Shown here: positions 42,190-54,178 of the stretch, in pieces
How the letters are laid out: every line of letters begins with the position of its first letter
How positions within the stretch are numbered: the first letter of the stretch is position 1
Assembly (NCBI RefSeq): GCF_040869045.1
Contig: NC_090319.1
Location: 47,216,779-47,280,778, forward strand
Direction: 5' to 3'
Source: Eurosta solidaginis
Lineage: Eukaryota; Arthropoda; Insecta; Diptera; Tephritidae
Length of the DNA: 64,000 nucleotides
Notes under the pieces: model-generated
Told to the model about the DNA's origin: nothing
What the model saw: only the letters and a program-made list of their open reading frames with translations
The model's database searches: none
Made by a program: the position numbers and the translations under genes

Positions 42190-43045
42190 TAAATTAGAAA
42201 ATTTCAGACGTTCAAAGGGCATCTCAAAATGAACGTTGTGACAGCGCACTGCCCCCAAATCGTCCAACGAAACCAGGCTAATCCTATTCATGCCGAGTCG
42301 TTGGAAGGCAATGGTTTGTTAACCGTCATAAATACAATTCAAAGCATTTCCCTACGACTAGCAAGGAAATCCCTTAAGGAGAAAAGTAAGAATTGTTTTT
42401 TGACTGATTCTAGTCGATCAATATGAACCTGGTAGCTCGGGTTCCAAATTATTCTACCGTATTCTAATATCGGCCTGAATAATGTTGTAAAAAGAGCTTT
42501 AATAACGTACGGGTAGCTGAATTCTTTATACCATCGCTTTACAAACGCCAGAAAACGTCTAGCCTTATTAACAGTTGCAGTAATATGAAAGTTGAAGTTA
42601 AGTTTACTATACGTATAAAGGTCTATAAAACTGTATACCTCTTCTGTGTTGATTATAACTGGTAAAGAGTGTAGGAAGCTGGCTGGAGTAATCTACATAA
42701 ATCTGCATTTTTAAGTTTAAGTGGCATATAGTTGATGGTGCATCAACTGAGCAATGTGTCCAAATCTGATTGTAAAAGAGACCTTTCTTCGCTTGACGCA
42801 TAGGATAAAAAAATTTGTACAACCTATTTATTTGCGCGAAATCCAAAATTTTCTTACTACCATATTTTTGGAAAAGACACGGCGATATATATTATATGAG
42901 CAATAAAATTTCCAATTGGGTAGGTAGTCCAATATTGTGCTTATGTCATTAATACAATTTTTTTTATTTTTATATATTTTTTTGTTTATTACAATAGAAA
43001 AAACATCGCCTTTCAGACACAGTGTAGCATTTTCAATAAACATTA
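42190..43045 (-). pseudogene. LINE RT relic inside the hAT-like element
   Basis: The minus strand reads, around 42430-42600, ITATVNKARRFLAFVKRWYK, then EFSYPYVIKALFTTLFRPIL, then EYGRIIWNPSYQVH. This is the very typical end of a Jockey/CR1-type reverse transcriptase. Further upstream, around 42700-42780, a frameshifted APSTICHLNLKMQI corresponds to the segment after YADD. Downstream, RLESVKKQFLLFSLRD runs to a frameshift near 42340. Not a single long frame remains. Confidence 0.75.
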
Positions 43046-43540
43046 AATAAAAATAAAAAAGCCTATAGCCAGCTAACGTGATTAAAAGTACAATATAGTT
43101 ACGCTATTAATAAAAAATCATGTTGTTGTCATGCGAATTTCATCTTTTTATATAAACAAATTTTCAAAAAGCCTTCAAAACGATACAGATCATATTTTGC
43201 ATTAAAAAAACTGGCCAATTTTGATACCATTAGCTGCCGAAACTTTCTAAACTTTTAAAAGTATTGCAGGGGCTCCGAGAAAACAAAAAAAAATTGTTTT
43301 TATAAATTATAATCTGTACAAAGTCTCCCTTTCTCTTTGGTTTTGATCCCGCTTATGCATTTATTTGTACCAAACGCAACGGGAAGCTTAGTCAATGCAC
43401 AGAGATATCACACCCCCAGAACTAGTGGAAATTAACTATCACATCTTTGTTTATTTTATGTTACGCACACAATGCCAAAGATTTTGTAAATCGGAAACAT
43501 GGCTTTTTTAAGTTTCAGAGTATGTTTTTTGTAATAAAAT

Positions 43541-44100
43541 AATTATTATTATTATTATTTTTATTACGGCTTTCTTAAACATAACTTACATCTATTTTAC
43601 AATGTTTATAATTGTATTCTGGGCTATGTAATCTAGAATAGTTACATCTGAGTCCTACCGTAGAGTACTATGGATGGGAGATCATGAGATCATGCGAACA
43701 AAGTGTTGTGCTAGTGTAGTATTTAGGCATTTTACGCATGTTAGTAAAGCTCGAAGGCAACATCTGCACGGCCATGCACTGAGTTAATCGAGTGATGCGT
43801 TTCAGTATGTGCTTTGCAACCTTTTTTGTATGTCTTGGCGCTACATAGCAGAATAGTTTCGCTGCACTTCTATCGATGTTGTGGAAGCCGCCTGTCCAAC
43901 ACTAAATTGGTAGTGTTCTGCCATAATTGTACAATTTTTGTTTAAATTTATTGGAATGACATGATTTAATATCATTTGGTAGTTCATTATAGGATTTAAG
44001 ACCTTTATAATACAGATCACATTTGTCTGCTTCAGTTTTATAAGCCGCCAGATTAAAATAATTTTTATTACGCGAATTTACAGAGTGCATATCTTTTACA
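43541..44100 (-). pseudogene. LINE 3' end with (AAT)n tail inside the hAT-like element
   Basis: The frame at 43902-44090 reads SRNKNYFNLAAYKTEADK and YYKGLKSYNELPNDIK, a standard C-terminal signature of CR1/Jockey-type LINE proteins. About 350 bp downstream on the minus strand is an (AAT)n run (43541-43562), consistent with a 3' tail. Confidence 0.65.
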
Positions 44101-45126
44101 TATTCAAGCTACTTATGCATGGTGAAATAAACAGAGGTTTAAAATTATAAAATGTAAAGTCACTGATTAGCAAAGTTAACCATATCAAGAAATGTTGAAA
44201 TAAATATATTGCAAATGCAAGCTTATATCTGCAAGTGTAATAGTCTCGCGGTCTGAGAATATATATTTGGAGTAGATCAAAAATGCCGGGCCTTTGAATA
44301 ATACAATCACATTTTATGTGTTTTTGATATAAAGAGGAACACTGTGCACAACTATTTGACGTCTACCGTTTCAGGTTTTTAAACGCATTTTTCTCCACCT
44401 TCACTGCACTATAACCCACAAAAAGCACTTCATTATATTCCTTATTTATGTGGCAATTGATTTCTCCTTAACTTTTAAAAAAATAATGCTTATTTTTGTA
44501 GAAAATACCAAAATACAGTTTTACAATATAAAATGTCAAAACATTGAGTCAGAATTACCGTCGCTATTGAATGCGGGAACCACATTTGGGATTTATGATT
44601 GGAAATTATTTTATTGGAAAAAATATTTTATTCCAATTATGTTTTATGAACAACTAACACATTTATACGTGCTTCTTATTTATTTCAATCAGAATTGAAG
44701 CATGCAAAATTGAATTTCATTCATTTGGGGCAAAATTCCCCGAATAAAACTTTTTAGAATCAAACATAATGTTTTAAATGAAATATGGCAGCCCGGTTAT
44801 TTATAACTAGTTTGATACCTTCAAACCAATCACCATTAAAAGTACGAAAGTATCAACCCTGAAAACAGATATTTCACTACAACTGGATGAAAAGTGATTG
44901 CAGTCAACAAATTTTGCAATCACTCGTGAGTGGGAGTGCTCTCGATGCATTCACAATCAAGCTGAATGCTTTTTTTACAGTCATGCAATCACTAACGGAA
45001 TTTTTGAATGGAAAAAATGAAATCGCATTCAAACTTGGCTTATATATTTGAAATCACCCAATCATATTTGTAGAATGAATCAATCTTGATTTATAACTGT
45101 ATTGATTGAATCACTTTACAGCTCTG

Positions 45127-45134
45127 GTAGATGG
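45127..45134 (+). repeat. Right 8-bp target duplication of the hAT-like element
   Basis: GTAGATGG, identical to 41765-41772. Confidence 0.85.
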
Positions 45135-45428
45135 TATATAATCCGAATAAAGAAAATATGTCTCATAAAAAATATCTTCATTATCACAAGATTCTGGATT
45201 TTCTGTATCACTTTCACTGTTTTTCGTATTTTGTTGTTACACGTTATATGAATTTAGTATATCAATAACACCAGTATCAAAAGATGTCATTGTCTCATTA
45301 GGTAGAGGCTCTAATACTAATCCATCATGAAAATATGGATTTGACAAATTTGTTTCTGATAAATGAACTAGATTTGTATTTTTAGACACATTCCTAGCCA
45401 TATCTGCCATCTGGCGTCCCCTTAGCAT
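45135..45428 (-). pseudogene. Transposase-like gene, N-terminal segment
   Basis: From ATG at 45428 the frame reads MLRGRQMADMARNVSKN, LSNPYFHDGLVLEPLPNETM and ILNSYNV. It meets a TAA at 45237-45239, then continues in the same frame as NSESDTENPESCDNEDIFYE up to YIPSTRA, where the hAT-like element interrupts it. The acidic, serine-rich stretch is resumed beyond the insertion at 41764 (SPALPSTLSNLSS). The R-G-R/K-x-M-x-x-x-A opening is how many of the remembered relatives begin. The frame upstream of 45428 is open for 12 codons more, so the exact start is not certain. Confidence 0.55.
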
Positions 45429-45972
45429 ATTTAGTTTTAATGGTTTTATTGTAACAGAAATCACTTATTTTTGAAATTTTTTCAATACAGCACTTGGCAA
45501 AAGCACTTATTTATAGATACAAAATATACTGAACACTCTTCTCACTTTTACAAAAGCACGTATTTCAAAATAAGACGTCTTGTTTTTTCAAAATTTCCCC
45601 GATACTAATTTAACAAAACAAACTATTTCAATATAAGTTGCCAAAAAAGTTAATTGTAATTTTAACAAATTATTTGGAAAAAGGTTGCTATGTTAAATAC
45701 GATTTTTATCTTCATGGGCGCTTTAAATCGAAATAAGTTGTTACAGAAAAACTACAATGATTACAATTATTTGAAGTTTTTTGAATTTTTCGACTTAACT
45801 CAGAAAAGTTGTTTTCAACGACGCAGTTTGGAAAAAAAATGAGTTAAGTTGATTTTTCGGTTACAGCAACTTTCTAACTAAACATAATAGAAATAAACGA
45901 GTAAGACCAAAAAATACATACCAATGGACAAAATTACATGCAATTAATATCTAAAATATTTCCTATCTTGAG
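45429..45972. promoter_or_regulatory. 5' flank of the transposase-like gene, repeated AAGTTG words
   Basis: This lies between the start codon and the right terminal repeat. It contains several AAGTTG-T-TTTT, AACTTATTTC and CAAAACA words in both orientations, like the left end at 37322-37660. These may be transposase-binding sites. I see no clear core promoter. Confidence 0.4.
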
Positions 45973-45991
45973 ATAAGTTGTTTTGTCAAAA
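45973..45991 (-). repeat. Right terminal inverted repeat of the large DNA transposon
   Basis: ATAAGTTGTTTTGTCAAAA is the exact inverse of 37322-37340. DINE-like copy 3 starts 18 bp further on. Confidence 0.75.
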
Positions 45992-46008
45992 CTCCAAAAA
46001 ATTGTTAT

Positions 46009-47571
46009 TATACTCAGCTGAGCAGAGGTCAAAGAGTATATTAACTTTGTTCTCATAACTGTAATCCGTAACGGCATAAACTAATCGAGATAGATATAGA
46101 TTTCTATATATCAAAATGATCTGGGCGAAAAAAGAAATTCATTTAGCCATGCCCGTCCGTCCGTCCGTCCGTAAACACGATAACTTGAGTAAATTTTGAG
46201 TTATCTTAATAAAATTAGGTACGTAGGTTCCTGGGCAGCCATCTCAAATCGCTGTTTAAAACGAACGAAATCAGACCATAACCACGCCCACTTTTCCGAT
46301 ATCGAAAATTTCGTAAAAACGAAAAAGTGCAATAATTCATTACCAAAGACGGCTAAAGCAATGAAACTTGGTAGATGGGTTGAACTTATGACACAGAATA
46401 GAAAATTAGCAAAATTTTGGACAATAGGCGTAGCACCGCCCACTTTTAAAAGAAGGTAATTTCAAAGTAATTTGGCAGTCGTTGAAGATATCATGATGAA
46501 ATTTGGCAAGAACGTTTCTCCTATTACTATATATATGCTTAATAAAAATTAATAAAATCGGATAACGAACGCGCCCACTTTTAAAAAACAATTTTTTTTT
46601 TTAAAGTCAAATTTTAACAAAAAATTGAATGCCTTTACAGTATATAAGTAAATTATGTCAACATTCAACTCCAGAAATAATATGGTGCAACAAAATAAAA
46701 AACTAAAAGAAAATTTCAAAATGGGCGTGGCTCCGCCCTTTTTCATTTAATTCATCTAGAATAATTTTAGTGCCATAAATCGAACAAAAATTTACCAATC
46801 CTTTTGAAATTTGGTAGGGGCATAGATTTTATGACATTAAATGTTTTCTGTGAAAATGGGCAAAAACGGTTGAATTCACGCCCAGTTTTTATACACAGTC
46901 CTCCGTCTGTCCTTCCGCTCGGCCGTTAACAAGATAACTTGAGCAAAAATCGACATATCTTTACTAAACTTAGTTCACGTACTTATCTGAACTCACTTTA
47001 TGTTGGTATAAAAACTGGCGGAAATCCGACTATGACCACGCCCACTTTTTCGATATCGAAAATTACGAAAAATGAAAAAAATGTCATAATTCTATACCAA
47101 ATATGAAAAAAGAAATGAAACATGTTAATTGGATTGGTTTATTGACGCAAAATATAACTTTAGAAAAAACTTTGTAAAATGGTTGTGACACCTACCATAT
47201 TAAGTGGAAGAAAATGAAAAAATTTCTGCAGGGCGAAATCAAACGCCCTTGGAATCTGTTACTGATATTACATATATATATAAATTAGCGGTACCCGACA
47301 GATGATGTTCTGGGTCACCCTGTTCCACATTTTGTTCGATATCTCGAAAACGCCTTCACATATAAAACTAAGAGACCTTCCTTTTAAAACCCTCATTAAT
47401 AATTTTAATTTGATACCCATATCGTACAAACACATTCTAGAGTCACTCGTGGTCCACCTTTATGGCGATATCCTGAAATGGCGTCCACCTATAGAACTAT
47501 GTCCCACTCCATTTTACTCTGACCTGACTATTTAATGTTCGGTTACACCCGAACTTAGCCTTCCTTACTTG
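46009..47571 (+). mobile_element. DINE-1/mini-me-like element, copy 3
   Basis: This starts TATACTCAGCTGAGCAGAGG, has a GTCC microsatellite at 46148-46172, and ends with the GTTCGG-TTACAC-CCGAAC hairpin and TTACTTG before a T run. Only one to two minisatellite units occur at 47310-47520. The 3' subterminal inverted repeat (CTCAACTGAGTA) is deleted, replaced by CTGACCTGACTATTTAATG. Confidence 0.83.
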
Positions 47572-48010
47572 TTTTTTGATTGAGAACTATACTTTAAATG
47601 ACAAATAAATACTATTTCGAAAGTAACTAGATTTACTCTAATCGAGAAATCTACACTTCGAGTTTTGTTGTGTTAACATCTTCAACAACGGTATGGAGAA
47701 ATCCAGAATGTATGCATAATGGTCACTAAACTCTAGATGCGAATAATTTTCTGGCAAAAGTGTTAGGCTTTTTGTATACATGGTAATTGTTGAAAATATA
47801 TTTGTTGTATTCTAAAAATCAGGCAACACCTTTGCGGGGTATTTCGTTCTGTTGTGAAAAATGTTTCCTTCTCACAACGCAAAAGCGTTACATCTTTAAC
47901 CCGCTCGTCGGGACAATTTATTTTTGCACTTTTACAAATTTTTAGCGAAAACAATTGAAATGAAGACAATAATTGCAAATAAATTTTTATTATTATTCAC
48001 AATGCGCTTG
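47572..48010. other. Non-coding stretch
   Basis: A 71-codon minus frame at 47763-47978 has no recognisable motif. Nothing else is seen. Confidence 0.4.
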
Positions 48011-49924
48011 TGAGAATCAGCTAATAAAAAAAAATAAAAAAAACATAAAATAAAATAAGGTTAAATGAAATTAAATGTGATAAAACAAAACGAATGAAAT
48101 AGCACGAAATAAAGAAAAAATAAAAAAAACTAGATAAAATAAATAAATAAAATTAAATAAAGTGTATAAATAATAGAATAAAAAAATAAATAAATAATGT
48201 AATAAAAAAATAAATTAAAGAATAAAATAAATTAATATAAAATAAAATAAAAAAAAAAATTAAAAAAAATTTAATAAATCCAGGTTAAATGAAATGAAAT
48301 GTGATATAATAAAACGAATAAAATAGCGTATAAATAATAAAATAAAAAAAAATTAAATAAATAATAAAATAAAAATAAAATTAGTTAAATAATATAATTC
48401 CTTTTTTAAATTATTGTACATTTGTACCGATGGAAGAACTACAAGAAAATAAACGTACTGGCTGGTACTATATATATTTAGACCCTGCCAAAAATCTCTT
48501 CAGATATCTCAATTTTTTTTTTTTTCTTTAGATTGAAACAATACTCTCTGAGTAATATTTAAACTCGAGTCGTAAAATTTCTAAGATCACAGGTCTTCCC
48601 TTTGGCTATGACTGCATCTTAACTTCGGGTTCCCCTTTTTGTTGTTTTTGTTACTTTCAACTAATTTTATTTGCTTGATGCAGTCGAGCTGAACTATTAA
48701 GGTTCTATTTGTTACTCTGTGCACAAGTCTTTTCGTGTTTATGTTTTTGATTAAGCATCAACTCTCATATGAAATCTGGGTTGATTATGATCTTCGATAA
48801 TAAACAATAAAATAATAAAAACGCATTCAATTTTAGGAAAGTAATATGTACATACTATTAAATCACAGTTAAAAAAATATAATAAAAAATGAGTAATATA
48901 TACCCAAATAAAAAAAAAAAATAAATAAATAAAATAAAATAATAAAACAAAAGAGAATTTAATTTAATAAAATAAAACAGTATAAGACGGTATTAAAAAC
49001 AAAACAAGTAACAAATAAAATAAATAAATAGATAAAATGTGGTAAATTAAAACAAAATAAAATCAAATAAAGTAAATTAAAATAAAATGAAATAAAATAA
49101 AATAAAAATTTTAATTAATAAATTTAAATAAAGTCAAATAAAAAAATAGAATAAAATAAAAAAATAAATAAAATAAAATATATTCAACAAAATAAAGCGA
49201 AATTAAATTAATTTTTATTCTACGAGTTGCAGGTTTGTTATGGAAAAAATATCGGCTTATCAGCGAAAACTTATCGAAATGTTATTGATAATTTTTCGAT
49301 TCTTAGAAATTTCCTTACGGATATAATCGAAAAAAAATTTTATTAAAAAAATTTAATAATACCAGGTTAAATGAAATGAAATGTGATATAATAAAACGAA
49401 TAAAATAGCATAAAATGAAAAAAAAAAATAAATAAAAATGCTAGACAAAATAAAAAAGGTATATTAAATTAAATTAAATAAAGTGTATAAATAATAAAGT
49501 AAAAAACAACATAAATAAATAAATAGATAAAATGTGGTAAATTAAAACAAAATAAAATTAAATAAAGTAAATTAAAATAAAATGAAATAAAATAAAATAA
49601 AATAAAAATTTTAATTAATAAATTTAAATAAAGTCAAATAAAAAAATAGAATATTATAAAAAAAAAAAAATAAAATAAAATATATTCAACAAAATAAAGC
49701 GAAATTAAATTAATTTTTATTCTACGAGTTGCAGGTTTGTTATGGAAAAAATATCGGCTTATCAGCGAAAACTTATCGAAATGTTATTGATAATTTTTCG
49801 ATTCTTAGAAATTTCCTTACGGATACAATCGAAAAAAAATTTAATTAAAAAAATTTAATAATACCAGGTTAAATGAAATGAAATGTGAAATAATAAAACG
49901 AATAAAATAGCATAAAATAAAAAA
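48010..49924. repeat. A-rich low-complexity region with ~500-bp duplications
   Basis: Long AAATAAAATAAAA sequence contains a non-simple marker block (TTTTTATTCTACGAGTTGCA through GGATA-x-AATCGAAAA) at 49210-49340 and 49713-49845, 502 bp apart, and again at 54423-54550. AGGTTAAATGAAAT recurs near 48058, 48283, 49372 and 49866. A CTACAAGAAAATAAACGTAC block, followed by TGGCTGGTACTA, occurs at 48425-48475 and 54795-54840. Confidence 0.75.
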
Positions 49925-52900
49925 CAAGTAAGGAAGGCTAAGTTCGGGTGTGACCGAACATTAAATACTCAGTTGAGAGCTATGGAGATAAAATAAGGAA
50001 AATCACCATGTAGGAAAATGAACCTAGGGTAACCCTGGAATGTGGTTGTATAACATGTGTATCAAATGGAAGGTATTAAAGAGTATTTAAGAGAGAGTAG
50101 GCCATATATCTATGGATGGACGCCATTTAGGGATGTCGCCATAAAAGTGGACCAGGGCTGACTCAAGAATTTGTTTGTACGATATGGGTATCAAATGAAA
50201 GGTGTTACTGAGCATTTTAAGAGGGAGCGGGCCTTAGGTCTATCGGTGGACGCCTTTTCGAGATATCGCCATTAAGGTGGGCCAGGGGTGACTCTAGAAT
50301 GTGTTTGTACGATATGGGTATCAAATGAAAGGTGGTAATGAGTATTTTAAAAGGGAATGGGATTTAGTTCTATAGGTGAACGCCTTTTCGCGAAATCGCC
50401 ATAAAGGTGGACCAGGGGTGACTCTAGAATATGTTTGTACGATATGGATATCAAATGAAAGGTGTTAATGAGTATTTTCAAAGGGAGTGATCCTTAGTTC
50501 CATAGGTGGACACAGTTTCGAGATATCGCCATAAAGGTGAACCAGGGGCGACACTAGAATGTGTTTGTACGATATGGGAATCAAATGAAAGGTGTTACTG
50601 AGCATTTTAAGAGGGAGTGGGCATTAGGTCTATAGGTGGACGCCTTTTCGAGATGTCGCCATTAGGGTGGGACAGGGGTGACTCTAGAATCTTTGTACGA
50701 TATGGGTATCAAACGAAAGGTGTTACTGAGCATTTTAAAAGGGAGTGGGCATTAGGTCTATAGGTGGAAGCCATTTCGAGATATCGCCATTAGGGTGGGC
50801 CAGGGGTGACTCTAGAATGTTTGTACGATATGGGTATCAAACGAAGGGTGTTACTGAGCACTTTAAGAGGGAGTGGGCATTAGGTCTATAGGTGGACGCC
50901 TTTTCGAGATATCGCCATTAGGGTGGGCCAGGGGTGACTCTAGAATGTGTTTGTACGATATGGGTATCAAACGAAAGTTGTTACTGAGCACTTTAAGAGG
51001 GAGTGGCATTAGGTCTATAGGTGGACGCCTTTTCGAGATATCGCCATTAGGGTGGGCCAGGGGTGACTCTAGAATGTTTGTACGATATGGGTATCAAACG
51101 AAGGGTGTTACTGAGCATTTTAAGAGGGAGTGGGCATTAGGTCTATAAGTGGACGCCTTTTCGAGATATCGCCATTAGGGTGGGCCAGGGTGACTCTAGA
51201 ATGTGTTTGTACGATATGGGTATCAAACGAAAGGTGTTACTGAGCACTTTAAGAGGGAGTGGGCATTAGGTCTATAGATGGACGCCTTTTCGAGATATCG
51301 CCATTAGGGTGGGCCAGGGGTGACTCTAGAATGTTTGTACGATATGGGTATCAAACGAAGGGTGTTACTGAGCATTTTAAGAGGGAGTGGGCATTAGGTC
51401 TATAAGTGGATGCCTTTTCGAGATATCGCCATTAGGGTGGGCCAGGGTGACTCTAGAATGTGTTTGTACGATATGGGTATCAAATGAAAGGTGGTAATGA
51501 GTATTTTAAAACGGAGTAATCCTTAGTTCTATAGGTGGACGCCTTTTCGAGATATCGCCATAAAGGTGGACCAAGGGTGGCTCTAGAATCTTTGTACGAT
51601 ATGGGTATCAAACGAAAGGTGTTACTGAGCATTTTAAGAGGGAGTGGGCATTAGGTCTATAGGTGGACGCCTTTTCGAGATATCACCATTAGGGTGGGCC
51701 AGGGGTGACTCTAGAATGTGTTTGTACGATATGGGTATCAAACGAAAGGTGTTACTGAGCACTTTAAGAGGGAGTGGGCATTAGGTCTATAGGTGGAAGC
51801 CATTTCGTGATATCGCCATTAGGGTGGGCCAGGGGTGACTCTAGAATGTTTGTACGATATGGGTATCAAACGAAGGGTGTTACTGAGCATTTTAAGAGGG
51901 AGTGGGCATTAGGTCTATAAGTGGACGCCTTTTCGAGATATCGCCATTAGGGTGGGCCAGCGGTGACTCTAGAATGTTTGTACGATATGGGTATCAAACG
52001 AAGGGTGGTAATGAGTATTTTAAAAGGGAGTAATCCTTAGGTCTATAGGTGGACGCCTTTTCGAGATATCGCCATAAAGGTGGACCAAGGGTGACTCTAG
52101 AATCTTTGTACGATATGGGTATCAAACGAAAGGTGTTACTGAGCATTTTAAGAGGGAGTGGGCATTACGTCTATAGGTGGACACCTTTTCGAGATATCGC
52201 CATTAGGGTGGGCCAGGGTGACTCTAGAATGTGTTTGTACGATATGGGTATCAAATGAAAGGTGGTAATGAGTATTTTAAAAGGGAGTAATCCTTAGTTC
52301 TATAGGTGGACGCCTTTTCGAGATATCGCCATAAAGGTGGATCAAGGGTGACTCTAGAATGTTTGTACGATATGGGTATCATACGAAAGGTGTTACTGAG
52401 CATTTTAGGAAGGAGTGGGCATTAGGTCTATAGGTGGACGCCTTTTCGAGATATCGCCATTAGGGTGGGCCAGGGGTGACTCTAGAATGTTTGTACGATA
52501 TGGGTATCAAACGAAAGGTGTTACTGAGCATTTTAATAGGGAGTGAGCATTAGGTCTATAGGTGGACGCCTTTTTGAGATATCGCCATTAGGGTGGGCCA
52601 GGGGTGACTCTAGAATGTTTGTACGATATGGGTAAATAACGAAAGGTGTTACTGAGCATTTTAAGAGGGAGTGGGCATTAGGTCTATAGGTGGACGCCTT
52701 TTCGAGATATCGCCATTAGGGTGGGCCAGGGGTGACTCTAGAATGTGTTTGAACGATATGGATATCAAATTAAAGGTATTAATGAGGGTTTTAAAAGCGA
52801 GTGGTCCTTAGAAGTATATGTGAAGGCGTTTTCGCGATATTGACCAAAATGTGGACCAGGTGATCCAGAAAATCATCTGTCGGGTACTGCTAATTTATTT

Positions 52901-54178
52901 ATATATGCAATACCACTAACAGTATAACTGCCCAGATTCCAAACGCTGTTGATTTCGCCTTGTAGAACTTTTTCATTTTCTTCTACCTAATATGGTAGGT
53001 GTCACACCCATTTTACAAAGTTTTTTCCAAAGTTATATTTTGCGTCAATAAACCAATCCAATTACCATGTTTCATCCCTTTATTCGTGTTTGGTATAGAA
53101 TTATGGCATTTTTTTCATTTTTCGTAATTTTCGATATCGATAAAGTGGGCGTGGTTATGGTCGGATTTCGGCCATTTTTTATACCAATATAAAGTGAGTT
53201 CAGATAAGTGCGTGGACTAAATTTAGTAAAGATATATCGGTTTTTGCTCAAGTTATTGTGTTAACGGCCGAGAGGAAGGCCAGACGGTGGACTGTGTATA
53301 AAAACTGGGCGTGTCTTGCACCGATTTCGCCCATTTTCACAGAAAACAGTTACCGTCATAGAGTCTATGCCTCTACCAAATTTAAGAAGGATTGGTAAAT
53401 TTTTGTTCGACTTATGGCATTAAAAGTATTCTAGACAAACTAAATGAAAATGGGCGGAGCCACGCCCATTTTGAAATTTTCTTTTATTTTTGTATTTTGT
53501 TGCATCATATCATTACTGGAGTTGAATTCTGACTTAGTATACTTATATACAGTAAGGATATTAAATTTTTTGTTAAAATTTGAATTTAAAAAAATTTTTT
53601 TTTAAAAAGTCATCCAATTTTGCTAATTTTTATTTAGCACATATATAGTAATAGTAGTAACGTTCCTGCCGAATTTCATCATGATGTCTTCAACGACTGC
53701 CAAATTACAGCTTGCAAAACTTTTAAATTACCTTCTTGTAAAAGTGGGCGGTGCCACGCCCATTGTCCAAAATTTTACTAATTTTATATTTTGCGTCATA
53801 AGTTCAACTCATCTACCAAGTTTCATCGCTTTATCCGCATTTGGCAATGAATTATCGCATTTTTTCGGTTTTTCGAAATTTTCGATATCGAAAAAATGGG
53901 CGTGGTTATAGTCCGATATCGTTCATTTTAAATAGCGATCTGAGATGAGTGCCCAGGAATCTACGTACCAAATTTCATCAAGATACCTCAAAATTTACTC
54001 AAGTTATCGTGTTAACGGGCGGACGGACGGACGGACATGGCTCAAACAAATTTTTTTTCGATCCTGATTATTTTGATATATGGAAGTCTATATCTATCTC
54101 GATTCCTTTATATATGTACAAGCAACCGTTATCCAATCAAACTTAATATACTCTGTGAGCTCTCCTCAACTGAGTATA
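49925..54178 (-). mobile_element. DINE-1/mini-me-like element, copy 4 (reverse, expanded)
   Basis: Reversed order: the 3' end CAAGTAAGG lies at 49925, the hairpin at 49944-49961, the subterminal repeat at 49970, a large minisatellite at 50020-52870, core modules at 52900-54000, the GTCC microsatellite at 54016-54040 and the TATACTCAGTTGAG start at 54178. It is 4254 bp long, more than twice copies 1-3, entirely through minisatellite growth. It is inserted in the A-rich repeat region, and the paralogous sequence near 49420 and 54640 shows the uninterrupted site. Confidence 0.88.
50020..52870 (-). repeat. ~127-130-bp minisatellite array, about 21-22 units
   Basis: TGACTCTAGAATGTxTTTGTACGATATGGG recurs with spacings of 127, 130 and 127 bp around 51064, 51191, 51321 and 51448. 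Units fall into at least two types (GAGCATTTTAAGAGGGAGTG and GAGTATTTTAAAAGGGAGTA). A variant with GTCTATAAGTGG occurs at 51141, 51398 and 51913, spaced 257 and 515 bp apart (two and four units). Plus frames such as 50873-51148 are array artefacts. Confidence 0.92.

Larger units (their letters stand above)
41773..45126. mobile_element. hAT-like element, 3354 bp, non-autonomous, with nested LINE scraps
   Basis: It begins CAGAGCTGGTGAAGAATGAA and ends with the reverse complement of CAGAGCTGTAAAGTGATTCA. It is flanked by perfect 8-bp duplications, the hAT hallmark. Subterminal zones carry TGCAGTCATGC and GCAATCAC-type words in both orientations. There is no hAT transposase; the interior contains at least two LINE relics (42190-43045 and 43541-44100). 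The element splits the N-terminal part of the transposase-like gene. Confidence 0.85.
37322..45991 (-). mobile_element. Large DNA transposon with 19-bp TIRs, superfamily unclear
   Basis: Perfect 19-bp inverted repeats bound a region whose only coding content, once two nested insertions are removed, is one minus-strand transposase-like gene (45428 to 37786). Repeated AAGTTG-TTTTGTC words fill both subterminal zones, as is common for transposase-binding sites. Without the nested DINE-like (1618 bp) and hAT-like (3354 bp) elements it would be about 3.7 kb. I could not identify a matching target duplication. Sola is one possible superfamily, from memory only. Confidence 0.65.

Noticed and set aside
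42229..42426. 65-aa plus frame beginning MNVVTAHCPQ
   Set aside because: It is antisense to the C-terminal part of a LINE RT read on the minus strand (RLESVKKQFLLF region).
50873..52258. Frames of 69-91 aa with repeated blocks in the copy 4 array
   Set aside because: Pure by-products of the ~129-bp minisatellite.
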